Source: Meloidogyne chitwoodi (Eukaryota; Nematoda; Chromadorea; Rhabditida; Meloidogynidae). Taken from it: DNA of 64,000 bases. The stretch is from positions 62,001 through 126,000 of the forward strand of contig JACZZP010000002.1 in assembly GCA_015183035.1 (NCBI GenBank), read 5' to 3'. Below, in pieces: positions 36,103-50,230 of this stretch (positions within the stretch are counted from its first letter, which is position 1; every line of letters begins with the position of its first letter). The notes under the pieces were generated by a model that had not been told where the DNA came from, did no database searches, and worked only from the letters and a program-made list of their open reading frames with translations. Made by a program: the position numbers and the translations under genes.

Positions 36103-36960
36103 AGCACGGCAGTCAACATCTACCTGCTGTACGTGGCTGATAGTGTTTTAATTTTATTTTTTATTATTTTATTATTATTATAATTTAATTTTAATTTTTT
36201 GAAGTTAAGGATGTTTGGTGGTCTGATGCTGGTGCTCCGGGACGATGTTGATGTGCACTGGAGCTGATGTTCAATGGCCTGTGGATGGACAATGGCATGG
36301 GTGTGGTTGTTCTTTTTTATTTTTATATATATTTTTTAATTTTTATATTTTTTTTTAATTTTTATATATTTTTTATATTTTATTAAATTTTTTAATTTTC
36401 TAGGGCAGGGGTTTTCAGGTGTCAGCATGGCCAGCTTCACAACTGGTGCAACTCCACAACTACTGGCTCTGGAACATCGTCATGGTTTCTTTTTATTTTT
36501 TGAATTTCTTTGCGATTTTTATTTTAAGTTCAAGGACGTGCTCTACATGGATGTGATGCATTGGAGCAATTCAAGGACGATGGCCGCTACGTTTTTATTA
36601 TTTTTTAATTTTAAAAATTTATTTATTTTATAAATTTTTTTCAAGTTAGGTAGGTTTTCCAGGTACTCGTCTACAGCTTCATGGTTTTGGTGGCCTTGCT
36701 CTTCATTGGTGGTGGATGTGCTTCTGGATGACTTTGTAAGTTTACAAAAAATTTAAATAGAAAAAATGCGGCGAAAAATTTTGCGACCAGCGATCCCTTC
36801 CCTTTATTCGTTTCATGTTTTCATTCGTTTTATTTTTTTCATTTTTTGCCTTTAACTTTTTTTGTAGCTATTTTAGAATGACAGCATGGATGGAAGTGGA
36901 ACAAACAGGAAATGTCAACATGGATGCAGTTTCAAAAACTAGCATCAACAGGTTTTCTAG
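36103..36960. other. Six GC-richer islands separated by poly-T/A
   Basis: Islands at about 36103-36147, 36204-36312, 36400-36487, 36528-36595, 36644-36740 and 36870-36960 have near-balanced base content with recurring TGGATG, GATGT and CATGG words. Pure A/T tracts separate them. None keeps a reading frame across islands on either strand. Function not recognised. Confidence 0.35.
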
Positions 36961-37282
36961 ATAATATAGAAGATTTTTTGGTGTAGTAATGAAATGATTT
37001 TCTTATGATCAAAATCAGAGCCTGTAATGATTTTTAGTGCGTTCTGAAATGTTGCCACTCTTTTTTAAAAATTTTATTTTGGCATAATGTTTATTTAGGA
37101 TATTTAGTCTGTACACTATTTCGAAGGATAGAGAAAAAAAGAAATATTGCTTCATCCTAACTGTTTTCGTTTTTTTATTTTAAAGATTTTCGTATATCAA
37201 AAAACTTTTCTTATTTTATGTTCTAAAATATCTAATATTTACAGATATTCTGTACTTTACTATTAAAAAAATATAATTAAAA

Positions 37283-39512
<2,230 letters not shown>

Positions 39513-39933
39513 ATTTTGACGATAGGAAGATTAGTACACGATGAATAAGCTTTTTTAATTTTTTAAACTTTTGTTATTCATTTTTTATTTTTTTTTGATA
39601 AATTGCATCTGACTAAATTATTTTTCTCGGTCTCCATTAATTTAAATTATATTTAATATCTTGATAAATAATTAGATAAAATGACTTATTAGATTTAAAC
39701 AACACAATTCAAATTTTATTTATTTTATATTAGTTATTTTCTTTTCAAAAAATTATTTGCTCAATTAGAGACGAAGGCTTTAATTAATGAAACTAGACGA
39801 ATCGAGCAAGTAATCCCCAGGAATTATGATAAATTACACAGGTTTATTTTTTGAATTTTAAAGTATTTTTACTTTTTAATATTTTAGACTTGTCAAAAGT
39901 GAATCTACAGATGTGTGTGTCCAACTTTTCTTG

Positions 39934-40221
39934 AGCAAAAGATGCTGGAATTTTTGATTTAATGGAAAATTGTGGGCATTGAAATTGGCAACTAATGCTG
40001 CTTATTCTATTTTGAAGATTGATCAGGTTTTTAATTTTCTTCATTTTATTTCTTTACTGGTCCTAAAGTTTTGTGTTTTCAAGAAATTTTAACATTTGTA
40101 TTTTTTGATTTTTTTACTTCAAAATTTATAGATAATTATGGCTAAACCAGCTGGAGGACCAGCTCCACGAGGACCTAAACAACAAGACGAGGATGATGAC
40201 GATGGAGCTGGAATGGCTTAA
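39934..40221 (+). pseudogene. Partial tandem duplicate of the last two cct-8 exons
   Basis: The stretch from GCAAAAGATGCTGGAATTTT to the GGCTTAA stop repeats the end of cct-8, including its last intron and the PAGGPAPRGPKQQDEDDDDGAGMA coding end, with few changes. Relative to the parent it lacks 4 nt in the GATTTATTTAATGG stretch, which breaks the reading frame, and has no upstream exons. A non-functional local duplication, recent judging by the near-identical last exon. Confidence 0.9.
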
Positions 40222-43200
40222 ATTTGATGATAGAAGAATTAATACATGATCAAAAAGGTTTTTTTTTAATTTTTTGAACTTTTGTTCTTCAATTTTTGAT
40301 TTTTTTTGATTAATTGAAACTAACTAAATTATTTTTATGAGTCACTAACATAAGATCTAAAAATCACTTCAATTTGTGTAAAAAATCTTTTAAAGGTGCT
40401 GAAAATATTTTGGTTAATTTAATTGGTCAATATCCACCCAATTTGTTGCTTTAAAAACAGAGAAAAGGTGGGTGATAAATTAATTTAAAATTTATTTATT
40501 TATTATTAACCTTGTTTCTACTCCACAAAATTCCCCTAAAAATAACTAAATATTATTAAAATTAATTGGGATATTTTGTATGTAAAATTATTTTTTTGTT
40601 GTTGCAATTTTATTCCAAACAATAGGATCCGCGCGAAATTTGTGTGCGCCATAATTTTCTATTTTTTGACCTTTATTTTATTAAATCCACCCTTAATAGA
40701 AAACAAAAAGTGTTGTCGGCATATAAATTGTTGACCTTCTGTTTTTGAAACACTTGACATTTTAACAATAAAATAAAAAATAAAAATTTTTTTTGGAGAT
40801 CTATGAAAACATCAATAATATATTTTTATTAAAAATTAGGAAAATTTTTAATAAAAAAATTTAAAAAAAATAAATACCTATACATTTTTCCTTTTTGTTA
40901 ACACAATTTTGCCAATTAAATTAGTAATTTATTCATTTTTTCCCAGTCGGTATTTCTTTTTTAGTCTCTTTTTTCTTCCAGTTTTTCTTTATTTTGTTCT
41001 TCCTCAAATTTCTTCCATTTTTAAGGGTTTCGGATTAAAATAAGCCAAAAAAAAATAAGAAAAAAGGAAGAAAGGAATTAACACACTTAAATATATAAAC
41101 AATCCCTCCCTCAACTCATTCAGACTTTATTCTTTCCAAATCGGAAAATAAAAAAAAAAAGCGACAAAAAGCAAAAAACAAGCAAAATAGGGGAAAGGAA
41201 TCCTCTCACAAAAGAATTAATGGGCTGGGGAGAGAAGTGCCTCTCTCATACTTCAAAATAATACAACTCAAAAATAACTAATATTAATAAGACGCTTAAA
41301 AAACCCACAAAAAAGGACTTGTATACACAAATTAGAATTAATTCTTTAAAAAATAATTTATTAAAAAATAAAATAAATTTACTTTAAAAAAAACTCCACT
41401 TTTATGCTCTAAAGATTATTTATTTTTCTGCGATTTTTATAGAAAAAAGGGCAAGTAGTTGACGAATGAAGAAAGACAGGCGTTCCGGTCGACATCCCGA
41501 GAAATAGGCGAACCACACACAAATCCCTCAGCTCTCATTTTTTTTTACTTTTTTTATTTGTTATTTGTGGCCTTTTCTTCCTGTTTTTCTTAAAATTTTC
41601 TTTTATTCTTCCCCTGCCTTTAAAGCATTCCCTCATCCCCAATTTTATTTTCAACGTTGAATTTTTATAATAGTAAAAAAATAATATATGAACTTTGAAG
41701 GAAAAAAAAGAAAGTTTCTTCTTATTTATTTACATTTTAGTTGCCAAACTTTTTCTTTAGAAAATATCAAAGCTAAAAAATCAGCTCAAAACTTGATATT
41801 CGAAACTTGAATTTATTATTATTATTAATTTTTTATATTTTCACTTAAATATAATTCCGGAAAATATCACTAATCTTTAAAACCTTCCGGCAAATTTTTC
41901 CCTTTACCAATTTTATGCTATATATCAATAAAAATTTCTTCCTTAAAACTTTATTGCCTTAACCTTCTTTTTATTTCTGCATCTTTTACCCCACTCATCC
42001 AACATTTTTTACCTCTTGAGAAGAAAAATTGCATTAACGATATTGGAAGGATATGTTGAGTTATATTGCATTAAGTTTAGGGTATAAGTGGTGCTTGTAA
42101 GTAAAAAATGAGAAAAGGCTGTCGCCTTATGGTCAAAATATTGAGGACAATAAATATTAATAAAGTCTATATCAAATGTTCATAAATAAACTTTAAACTT
42201 TCCGGAAATATCTTAGATTAAAACTTCCGGAAAATATATATTAAGTTTGCAATCTCAACTTTTTAAACTCTTCAAAGTAAAAAAGTTTACAAACATTTTT
42301 TAATTATTTTTCAAGTTTACAACTTGAATTTTAAGTATCAACTTTAATAATAATCCAGAAAAAGATTACAAATTTTACTTCTTTTTATTATTTTTTCTTT
42401 TTATTCATTTACTACTCACTCATCTATTTTCTTTTCTAATTTCAAACTCATTTGAATTGCAATAAGATAAAATTGGAGCATCTTCCGCTAACATTTCCCT
42501 CCCTAGGCTGTCATTGCCAATTGATGACCGTCCACTAAAAAAAATTCTCATCAAGCCGCCAAGGCGTACAAAAGGAAAGAGAAGAATCTTTTATTGCAAT
42601 AAATATAATGCTTTTAGCATCTTGTCTATTTTGGTTCAAATGCCCGAGGCAAAGATATACCTCTTATTAAAAATGAACAAGCGTTGGTTTTTGATGTCCA
42701 AAAATTAATTAAAAAGTTTCCAAGTTTACAAACTTTAATAAAAGATATTTATAACAAACAAACAAAGTTCCTGAACTTTTTCAAGTTTACAAACTTAGAA
42801 TAATATCTCTTCTATTTTTATATATTTTTTTATTTATTCCTTTCTTTAGTCAATTCAGAAGAGAATAAAATGCTAATGAGCAATTTATTTTATATTTATG
42901 TTTATTGCGCGCGGCACATTTTCCTCTAGTTAGCTTTTCCGACTCCATTTTAAGTGAGTGTGTTTTTAAGTGAATAATAAAGAGTGGCGGAAAATTTATT
43001 CTAATCTTTTTTATAACATTGCTTTAGCTTTGCTTTTTAAATTGTTTATTTGTGATATTGGACCAACCTTTTTCTGATTTTTCTTTTTATTTTTTAAACT
43101 AAATTTTAAATATTTCAATTATTTTTCTTTCTATTTAAAAAAAAATAAAAGGATACGTTGCTTCCAAGCTATTTTATTCTTCATATAAAAATATTTATTT

Positions 43201-44288
43201 AAATTTTCCCACGTATAAAATAACAACTCAATCCTCCCATTTCCTTCCTTTTTTTATTTTTAAAAAAGCCTCGGCCATTTGACTTTGACCAAAAAAAACT
43301 GGATAAAAATATTTATTTTAGTGTGTGTGGTCAAATTTCTCTTTCACTTAAATTTTGGGCAATTAGATATTGTTATATAAAAAAAAGTTTTTTTAATTTG
43401 CGCATTAATATAATTATACTATTTATTTTTTAAATATTTGACAAGAAGTATTTTAACAATTATTTTTATATTTAATTAAACTTTTTTTATTAATTATTTT
43501 GACTACAATTTAACATAAATCATTAAAATATAAATTAAATACATATAATGTTTAATTACTACATACATATATATTACCTCAAAAAGGATTGGCGCATATG
43601 TGCGATAAAATCTATCAAGGGTAAATGTATAATTCGTGTGTCAGTAAAACATAAATGGGATTTTTTTATTTATTTTTTCACTAATCTCTATTTATTTTTG
43701 AGATTAATAATTAAACAAAATTGTAAGATTGTAAAATAATTTATTATTTTACAACTTGTTTTACAAACTATGTTTTTTAGTTAACTTCTTTTTCAAACTT
43801 GTGTTTATATTTTCATTGTTTTGTTAATGTTTTTCCAACTCTTTTGTTTTACAAACATTTATTTTCTGAAAAACATATTTATGTTTTTAACATTTCAACA
43901 ACTTGTTTTCTTATTTTTCTTTATTAAATTCAACTTTCTTTCTAAACAATTTCAACATAAATCCGGATGCAACATGATCCCTTTTTATCTTTCCCTTTGA
44001 TCAACTTTTTTATGTTTATCGGCCTTTCCTTTAAAAATAACTTGAAGAAACTAACAATTGACAAGCCTAGCGCAAGATCATTCAACCTAGTCTGTTACAT
44101 ATTTAAAAATGTGAATAGAGAAAAAACTTGTAATTAAGAAAATATTAAATATTTATAAATTTTATTTAGCTATTCAAAAGAACAATTTAATTAAAAAAAT
44201 ACATTTTACTTCTGAAAATTTATTAAAATTTAAAAATGTTTTGTTACTACAAAAACAAACAAAATGAGGCAAAAAATAATAAGGCAGA
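40222..44288. other. Long AT-rich gene-free region
   Basis: About 4 kb without a supportable gene. It contains poly(A/T) runs, scattered TTCCGGAA words (near 41855, 42203, 42231) and many AAGTTTACAAACTT or CAAGTTTGTAAA words (42240-42330, 42715-42795, 43740-43930). The frame 42514-42708 has a brief non-repetitive stretch (MPIDDRPLKKILIKPPRRTK...) but no splice context or known relative. Confidence 0.5.
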
Positions 44289-45554
44289 ATGGAAAAAAGG
44301 ATGAATTATTTTATTTTAATTTATTTAATGCCCAAAAGATTATTTTCATTTTTGCTACTAATTTTATTTATTGTTGTCAACTCTTTTGACTCAATTCAAA
44401 TTCCTCAAATTCAAAGGCATAATGAAATGTTGGTGCCATTAAATTCAACTACTGCTTTTCTTTGTGAGCTTGTCTTTAATCAAGGACAGCCAAACGAGGA
44501 GGCAAGATGGATGTATGAAGGAAAAGAAGTAGCAAGAGTAGATGGGTAAAATTATAATTTTACTATAATTATTTTTCTTTAAATATAGGCATAGAAATGC
44601 ATTCCTCAACACACATTTAAATAATTTTACAAATTCATCTACTAAAGGTGATAAAATCCCTGAAATTGGCTTTTTAATTATTCAACAAACTCTTCTTGAA
44701 AATGAGGGTGATTATTGGTGTGAAAGATTAAATGATGGACAACATGGAGAAAAAACACGTTTAAAAGTTGCATTTCTTAAACCTTTTACGCCAAAAGTTG
44801 TACCAGTTATTGATGGAGTAGATTCAATTAAAGAAGAAGGACAACTTGTAATAATAAATTGCCCTAGTACTTCAGGAGTGCCACCACCAATAATCAACTG
44901 GAAATTGGTGAATTAAAATTTAAATAATTATTTAATTTTAAAAAAAAAGAATGGGGAACGTTTAACTGATTTTCTCTCATTAAATATGGAAATAGCTCCT
45001 AATGGTTCACTTATTCTTCACAACTTTTCTGTATTACAAAGTGGCTTTTATACTTGTGAAGCTACAAATTTTGTTGCCAAAACTCTTTCTGAACCACTAT
45101 TTGTTGGACCTCCAAAAAGTAAAAATTCAAATACTCAAATTGCCAATAATTTTGTTGACTGCCTTAATGTTTATATACGTAGTGGTGTTCTTTGGTTTTT
45201 AGTTGGTTGTTTGGCTACTAGGTAATTTTACAATTTGTAAAAACATAAACGTAAAGTAAACTTTGTAAAACTTAAAAGTTTTAAGTTTGTAAAAATAGGA
45301 ATTTAAAATAATTAGAAGTTTAAGTTTGTAAAAAAAGTTTATTTTTTCTATTTTCAAGTTGTATGGTATTAGCTTATATTTTGGGTGCACTTTTTCTCTA
45401 TCGTCTTTATGCTTCAAATGAACAAAGAAATAGATTAAGAAGATGGCCATGTTGTCCTTTTTTAAGTACCTCAGGATTTAGAAAAGTAATTGCTCCAATG
45501 GATAGTGATAGAATTTACATTCCTCCTCCACCTTGTTATGAAGAATCCGTTTAA
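44289..45554 (+). CDS. Two-Ig-domain single-pass membrane protein
   Basis: Cell-surface protein. The N-terminal hydrophobic segment MPKRLFSFLLLILFIVVNSF acts as signal peptide (the first 13 residues may be a leader, or Met14 the true start). Ig domain 1: FLCELVFNQG, ARWMYEG, EGDYWCERLNDG. Ig domain 2: LVIINCPSTSGVPPPIINWKLNGE, GSLILHNFSVLQSGFYTCEATN. A transmembrane helix follows (SGVLWFLVGCLATSCMVLAYILGALFLY), then a short basic tail with paired Cys (RRWPCCPF) and a proline-rich end (YIPPPPCYEESV). Four exons, stop at 45554. Architecture is like nematode ZIG-type adhesion proteins; the orthologue is not identified. N-glycosylation sites are present (NST, NFT, NGS, NFS). Convergent with the acid phosphatase gene. 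Confidence 0.85.
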
Positions 45555-45666
45555 ATTAGATAATTGATTTATATTAGAGCTTTTTCCTTTAACCCTTTTT
45601 CATATTAAAATTTTTGATCATTTTATCTTTTTTTTTTAATTATCAAATAAAATTTTTGTATAAAAT

Positions 45667-47196
45667 TTATCTATTATTTTTGGCAATAAGAGGACTATGT
45701 TCTTCACATTCTAGCAAATATTGATAATTCCTTTTGTAGTGACGACAAGAAAGAATTACAGAAAGTAATGTTGCTAACAATAATACAACAAGTAAAAGTA
45801 GAGCAGCTAAAATATCAGAATAAATTTTAAAATCAGAGAATATTTTAAATTTAAAATTTACCTGCAACAGGACCATATGTTTCACATTCCGTACAAACAT
45901 CTGATCCTAAACATAGATGCATCCATTGGGCACTAGTTAAGCGTTTTCTGAGATTACGAAATTGTGAAAGAGGACAGGGATTTGAGCATTCATTAATTTT
46001 TAGCCTTTCAGTTGTTCCATTAAGACCATTTCGAAATTTTATCTTGAAATTATTTTTGGAATAAATTATTTAAATTTTACTTCAATAAAATAATCTTCCC
46101 CATTCCTATGCAATTCAAATACTAAAATGCTAGAATACTCCGAAAGAATTGAGTTTATTCGTTCTATTCCTAGAAAACGGCCAAGAGTTAAAATATTTGT
46201 ATCATGCTAAAATGTTTAAAAATAATTAAAATCATAATTTTTAGAATTTACTGCAGAGTAGAATACTGACTTGAGAGTATTACTTTTTCTCACAGAGTCA
46301 TCCATTCTGCCCAAAATTTGGTCCAAGTGCCATCCACCCATCTCATCCAAAAATAGATCAACTAATCCAATATGAAGTGACAAATGTTTTTTCCTTTTTT
46401 CATTCAAATATTCTGAGCTATTTGCCCATGAGGGTAAAGGAAGTTCTTTCAAACTTGCCTATAATATAAGTAATTTTTAATATTTTTAAAAATATTTATT
46501 AATTTTTAATACCCTTGTAATTATAGTATCAAGAACCCTTTGAAGTATAAAAATTCCATCAATTTTCATTTTTGTATCTTTTTCTAATTTTATAATTTCT
46601 TCGGAAAATAAAGCTTCTAATTGCTTATATCCTTCACTATTTTTTAAATTTTCTTCTCCACTAGGGCAATGATCAAACATCCCAAAAGATTGATGATCTA
46701 AAATATCAACAGTTTCAACAGGGATTGGTTGCCATAAAAGTTTATTATCCCATATTTGTTCTTCAATTGGTGGAAAAAGACCAGCAAGTAGTAATTGGGC
46801 AGATGTAAGTGTTCTATTGTCTCTACCACTTTTAATATTTATCTTTAAAAAAAATTAATTATTTTAAAATTAATTTTAATTTTTTTACCTCTCTTGGGTG
46901 ATACTTTTCACCCAAAAAATCTCCATATAATGACCTTAAACTTTTCCCTAATTTAAATTCTTGTCTCATTCCTTCATTAGTTAATTCACCTCTTTCTAAT
47001 TTATTAACAAAACTTGGAGGTTTTTCTTCACTAGGAAAAGTTAAAAAACTTGTAGGTAAGCGTTGACCATGTCGGAAAATCTAAAAAAAAATTTTTTTAA
47101 ATAAAGTTAATTAACCAATTGTATATGTTGCAGAATGCCGAACGTTAAGTGAAAGTTAAAAATTAGTAAGGGGAGAAATATTAATAAAAGTTTCAT
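45667..47196 (-). CDS. Membrane-anchored histidine acid phosphatase
   Basis: Hydrolyses phosphate monoesters in an extracellular or lysosomal compartment. Signal peptide MKLLLIFLPLLIFNFHLTFG, then the catalytic signature LIFRHGQRLPT in place of the usual RHGxRxP, followed by GELTNEGMRQEFKLGKSLRSLYGDFLG and INIKSGRDNRTLTSAQLLLAGLFPP, both typical of the family. The proton-donor motif is SAHDTNILTLGRFLGI. Late Cys residues (CSNPCPLSQF, CLGSDVCTECETYGP) precede a C-terminal membrane helix (ALLLLVVLLLATLLSVIL) and a short tail ending HSPLIAKNNR at 45667. About seven exons. The topology is like the lysosomal acid phosphatases and nematode membrane-bound ones. Its stop lies 113 bp from that of the Ig gene. 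Confidence 0.9.
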
Positions 47197-50100
47197 TCCA
47201 AGTTTGTATAAATTAAAGTTTTACATTAGAATTGTAAAAAAATTACAAATTAGATTTATCTAAAAACTTACAAATTAAAATTCTAGTTTGTAAATTAAGA
47301 ACAAAAAAATAATATTATTATTTATAATGTATGTACGTCCAAAAAAGCATAATTATAGGGTACTTTTTTTTAACTGATAATGATTGCTAAAAAAAAGATA
47401 AGAAAAAATTAAAGATTTAATAGATAAAAACAAAAATTTAATAATTATTTTTTTAAATAAAAATTTAAATTAAAAATTAAAATTCATTATTAATAAAATT
47501 GTTTCAAGTTTATGAATATTATTCAAGTTTTTAAATAGTATTCAAGTTTGTAATTAGGTATTAATACACATACATATTTCATGCTTATGCAATTTTGTGA
47601 CTATTAGTTCAAGTTTATAAATATAGTTTTTATTTCAACTTTGTAAAAATAAACGATATACTCAAGTTTGTAAACATTATTTAAGTTTATAATTATTGAG
47701 TAACTACAGTTATATTAGAGTTCTTTTTATTTAATCAATTATATTCCCTTAAAAAAGGTTTAAAATGTAACTGTATATTTTTGCTTGCGCAGTTTGCTGC
47801 TCTTATTCCCCTCTACTATAATTATTTTTACCTTTTTTTCCGTTTATTTTTCATTTTTCTATAGTCCAGTAATGCGCAAATCCCTGCAATAATCAATATA
47901 TAAGGTTTGCTTTTTTTGATGCCATTCTTTTTAAATATTTATATTTTTTTATTTTCTTATTCCTCGCATATTCAACAATTTGTTGAAACTTTTTTTATGA
48001 ATCACTAAACTTTTTTCCATCAAAAACAAAAAAATTAAATAATACAATAAAACCAGTAATATGTATACCTATGTTATTTATTTTTTACTTTTTTTCCCTC
48101 TTCAAAAATTATTTAGTCAAAAACACAAGAATTTATTCATGCAAATACGCTCATTTATAAAATAAACTACTTTACGACTGTCAGTTAAATACGTTTATTA
48201 TATTATATGTATTTTAGTTTTTCTTTAAAGTTTGTTGCGTTTTCTTCTGTATTTTTCCGGATTGCTTTAATTTATTTTTATCCGGATTGCTTTATTTTTT
48301 CCGGATTAATGATGCTTTAATTTACTATTTTTGACTATTAATATTAATAAGGACGTTTAATCACCTATTTTTGAGTGTCAAACGATATTATAGAGAACTC
48401 GCGCACTGAATGCTTCTTTTCTAATGTTTTGGATTAAATTAATTTTTTTTCTAGTGTAATCCTTTTTAAGAAAAAAGATTTATAGTTAAATTAAAATTAA
48501 TCTTCCAATTTTTCTGTCTTTTTAATTAATCTAAATAATAAATTCTTTCAATAAAATTGCGCGAGAAAATTAAAAAAGAAAAAGAGAAGGTCAAAAAGTC
48601 TTTTTTAAATATTCAAAATAAATTAGAGAGATTGGATCAGCGCCGTTACGAAAAAGTCAGTGATGCGCAAAAAATATTAACAAGTAAATTAATTTTATTT
48701 ACTAAAATAATTGTTTAGTAGAAGGGTAATCTTTTGGTGCGGGAGTGGACGGCAAAACCTTTTCCAAACATTTTTTTTCCAATTTCCCTCATTTTTTCAT
48801 TATTTTTTCTCTAAAATAAATGACTAGGTTTATTCATTTCACATTTTAAAAAATAAATCCTCTGGCCATTGGCTTTCTTATTTTCTTCTCTTTTTTACTT
48901 CTTAATTAAACGACCCAACTACTGGCAGTTTTGGAGTATTATATTTATGACAGCCGGAGAGTGCCACAAGTAAAAAAGGGATTGGTAAACTATATATGGG
49001 AATTTGGATTAGTTTGGTTTTGAAAGCAAAAAATAAATTAAAAATTATTTTTACAATTTATTATAACCAAAGTTGAGTGTTTGGACGGTTCAGTGCAGGC
49101 CGAATAACTAAAGAATGAATAGACCAATCTTTTAGATATTTATATCAATTGATAGAGGATTAAATTTGCTACAAAATAAAAATTAAAATTTTTTATTTGA
49201 ATAAGAAAAAAAGTTATGGCCAGAATTTTATTCGCATTGAAACTTCCAAATACTCACAAATCAATTTATTTTTCGAGAATTATTTTAAAACCAAAAACAA
49301 TATAAAATTTCCCGCTGAGCAATTTACCAAAATAAGTAAGTGTTGAAAATATTTTTAAATTTTTTTGGCCATAAAAAAATTGGTCAGTTGAGAATAAAGT
49401 TTTTTTCTCTACAACTATTCTTTTATTTATTTTTTAACTTTTTTATATTTATTTTTACGTGCCACCAAAAAGTCGCGAGGGATTTGTTTAGCACTTTCGG
49501 ACTTTTCCTGTTTCTAAAAATTTTTTTTTGGCCACTCTTGAGAATTATAGAAAAGAAAAAGAAAAAAGTGTTTCCCAAAAAATCCAAAAATGCCTTAAAT
49601 CGATTCAATTAGGCAGCAAACAAAACAGCAAAATAAAAAGGCCATTCTTTGTATAATACTAGGGCAATCTAAACATTTTATATGTACATATATAGTTGAA
49701 GGATTTGGCCGCATATTTTTGGGGTTTATTTTTAATTATATGCAACCCTTTTCTTTCTTTACAATCTTAAAAATAATATTCCGTTTCTTAAGTTTGTATT
49801 TTTGCCTAGTTTGCGTATTTTTGTTTTTTCAGGTTTTACTTTATTAATTTTCTCGTGTATTTTTAGTTAAATTTACGGTTTATTTTTATGTGCATTTTAA
49901 AGTTGTATTTTCCGGAAAGTTATATGTTTTACTTTGTTTTTCTCTGTTAATATTTTCCGAAAAATTTTATATGCTGCTATTTTTTCTCTAGTAATATTTT
50001 CCGGAAAGTTTTATATGTCTGCTATGTTTTTCTCTGGTCTATTTTCCGGATCAATTTTTTCTCATTTTTGTACTTTTTTTCCTTTGTTTTATGCTCGCAT

Positions 50101-50230
50101 TTAAATGTCCAAACACTCATGTTTACTTATATATCGGGAATTATAATTCCGGATGTATTTTCCGGAATCTTTTTTATATTATTTTCATTTTTGTTTAAAA
50201 GTTTAATTATTAGTATTTTATTTCCAATAA
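47197..50230. other. AT-rich region upstream of the ZO-1 gene
   Basis: No supported gene. It contains many AAGTTTGTAAA or CAAGTTTATAA words at 47220-47700, three TTCCGGATTG words near 48250-48310, and a TTTTCCGGAA cluster just before the ZO-1 start (listed separately). The overlapping open frames at 49340-49612 are low-complexity. Confidence 0.5.
49905..50175. promoter_or_regulatory. Cluster of TTTTCCGGAA palindromes upstream of ZO-1 ATG
   Basis: About six copies of TTTCCGGAA or a close variant in 270 bp (near 49908, 49955, 50000, 50042, 50147, 50158), 55-325 bp before the start codon. TTCCGGAA is a perfect palindrome containing the GGAA core bound by ETS factors. A regulatory role is inference. 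Further copies occur in ZO-1 introns (near 52836, 56852, 56921). Confidence 0.4.

Larger units (their letters stand above)
35284..37282. other. Gene-free region with unusual GC patches
   Basis: Upstream of both the GPCR (minus) and CCT8 (plus). It contains a CG-rich patch at about 35600-35835 and a series of GC-richer islands at 36103-36960, described separately. No open reading frame here has splice partners or family resemblance. Confidence 0.5.

Noticed and set aside
42514..42708. Frame beginning MPIDDRPLKKILIKPPRRTK
   Set aside because: Short, isolated, no recognisable family and no flanking exons in frame.
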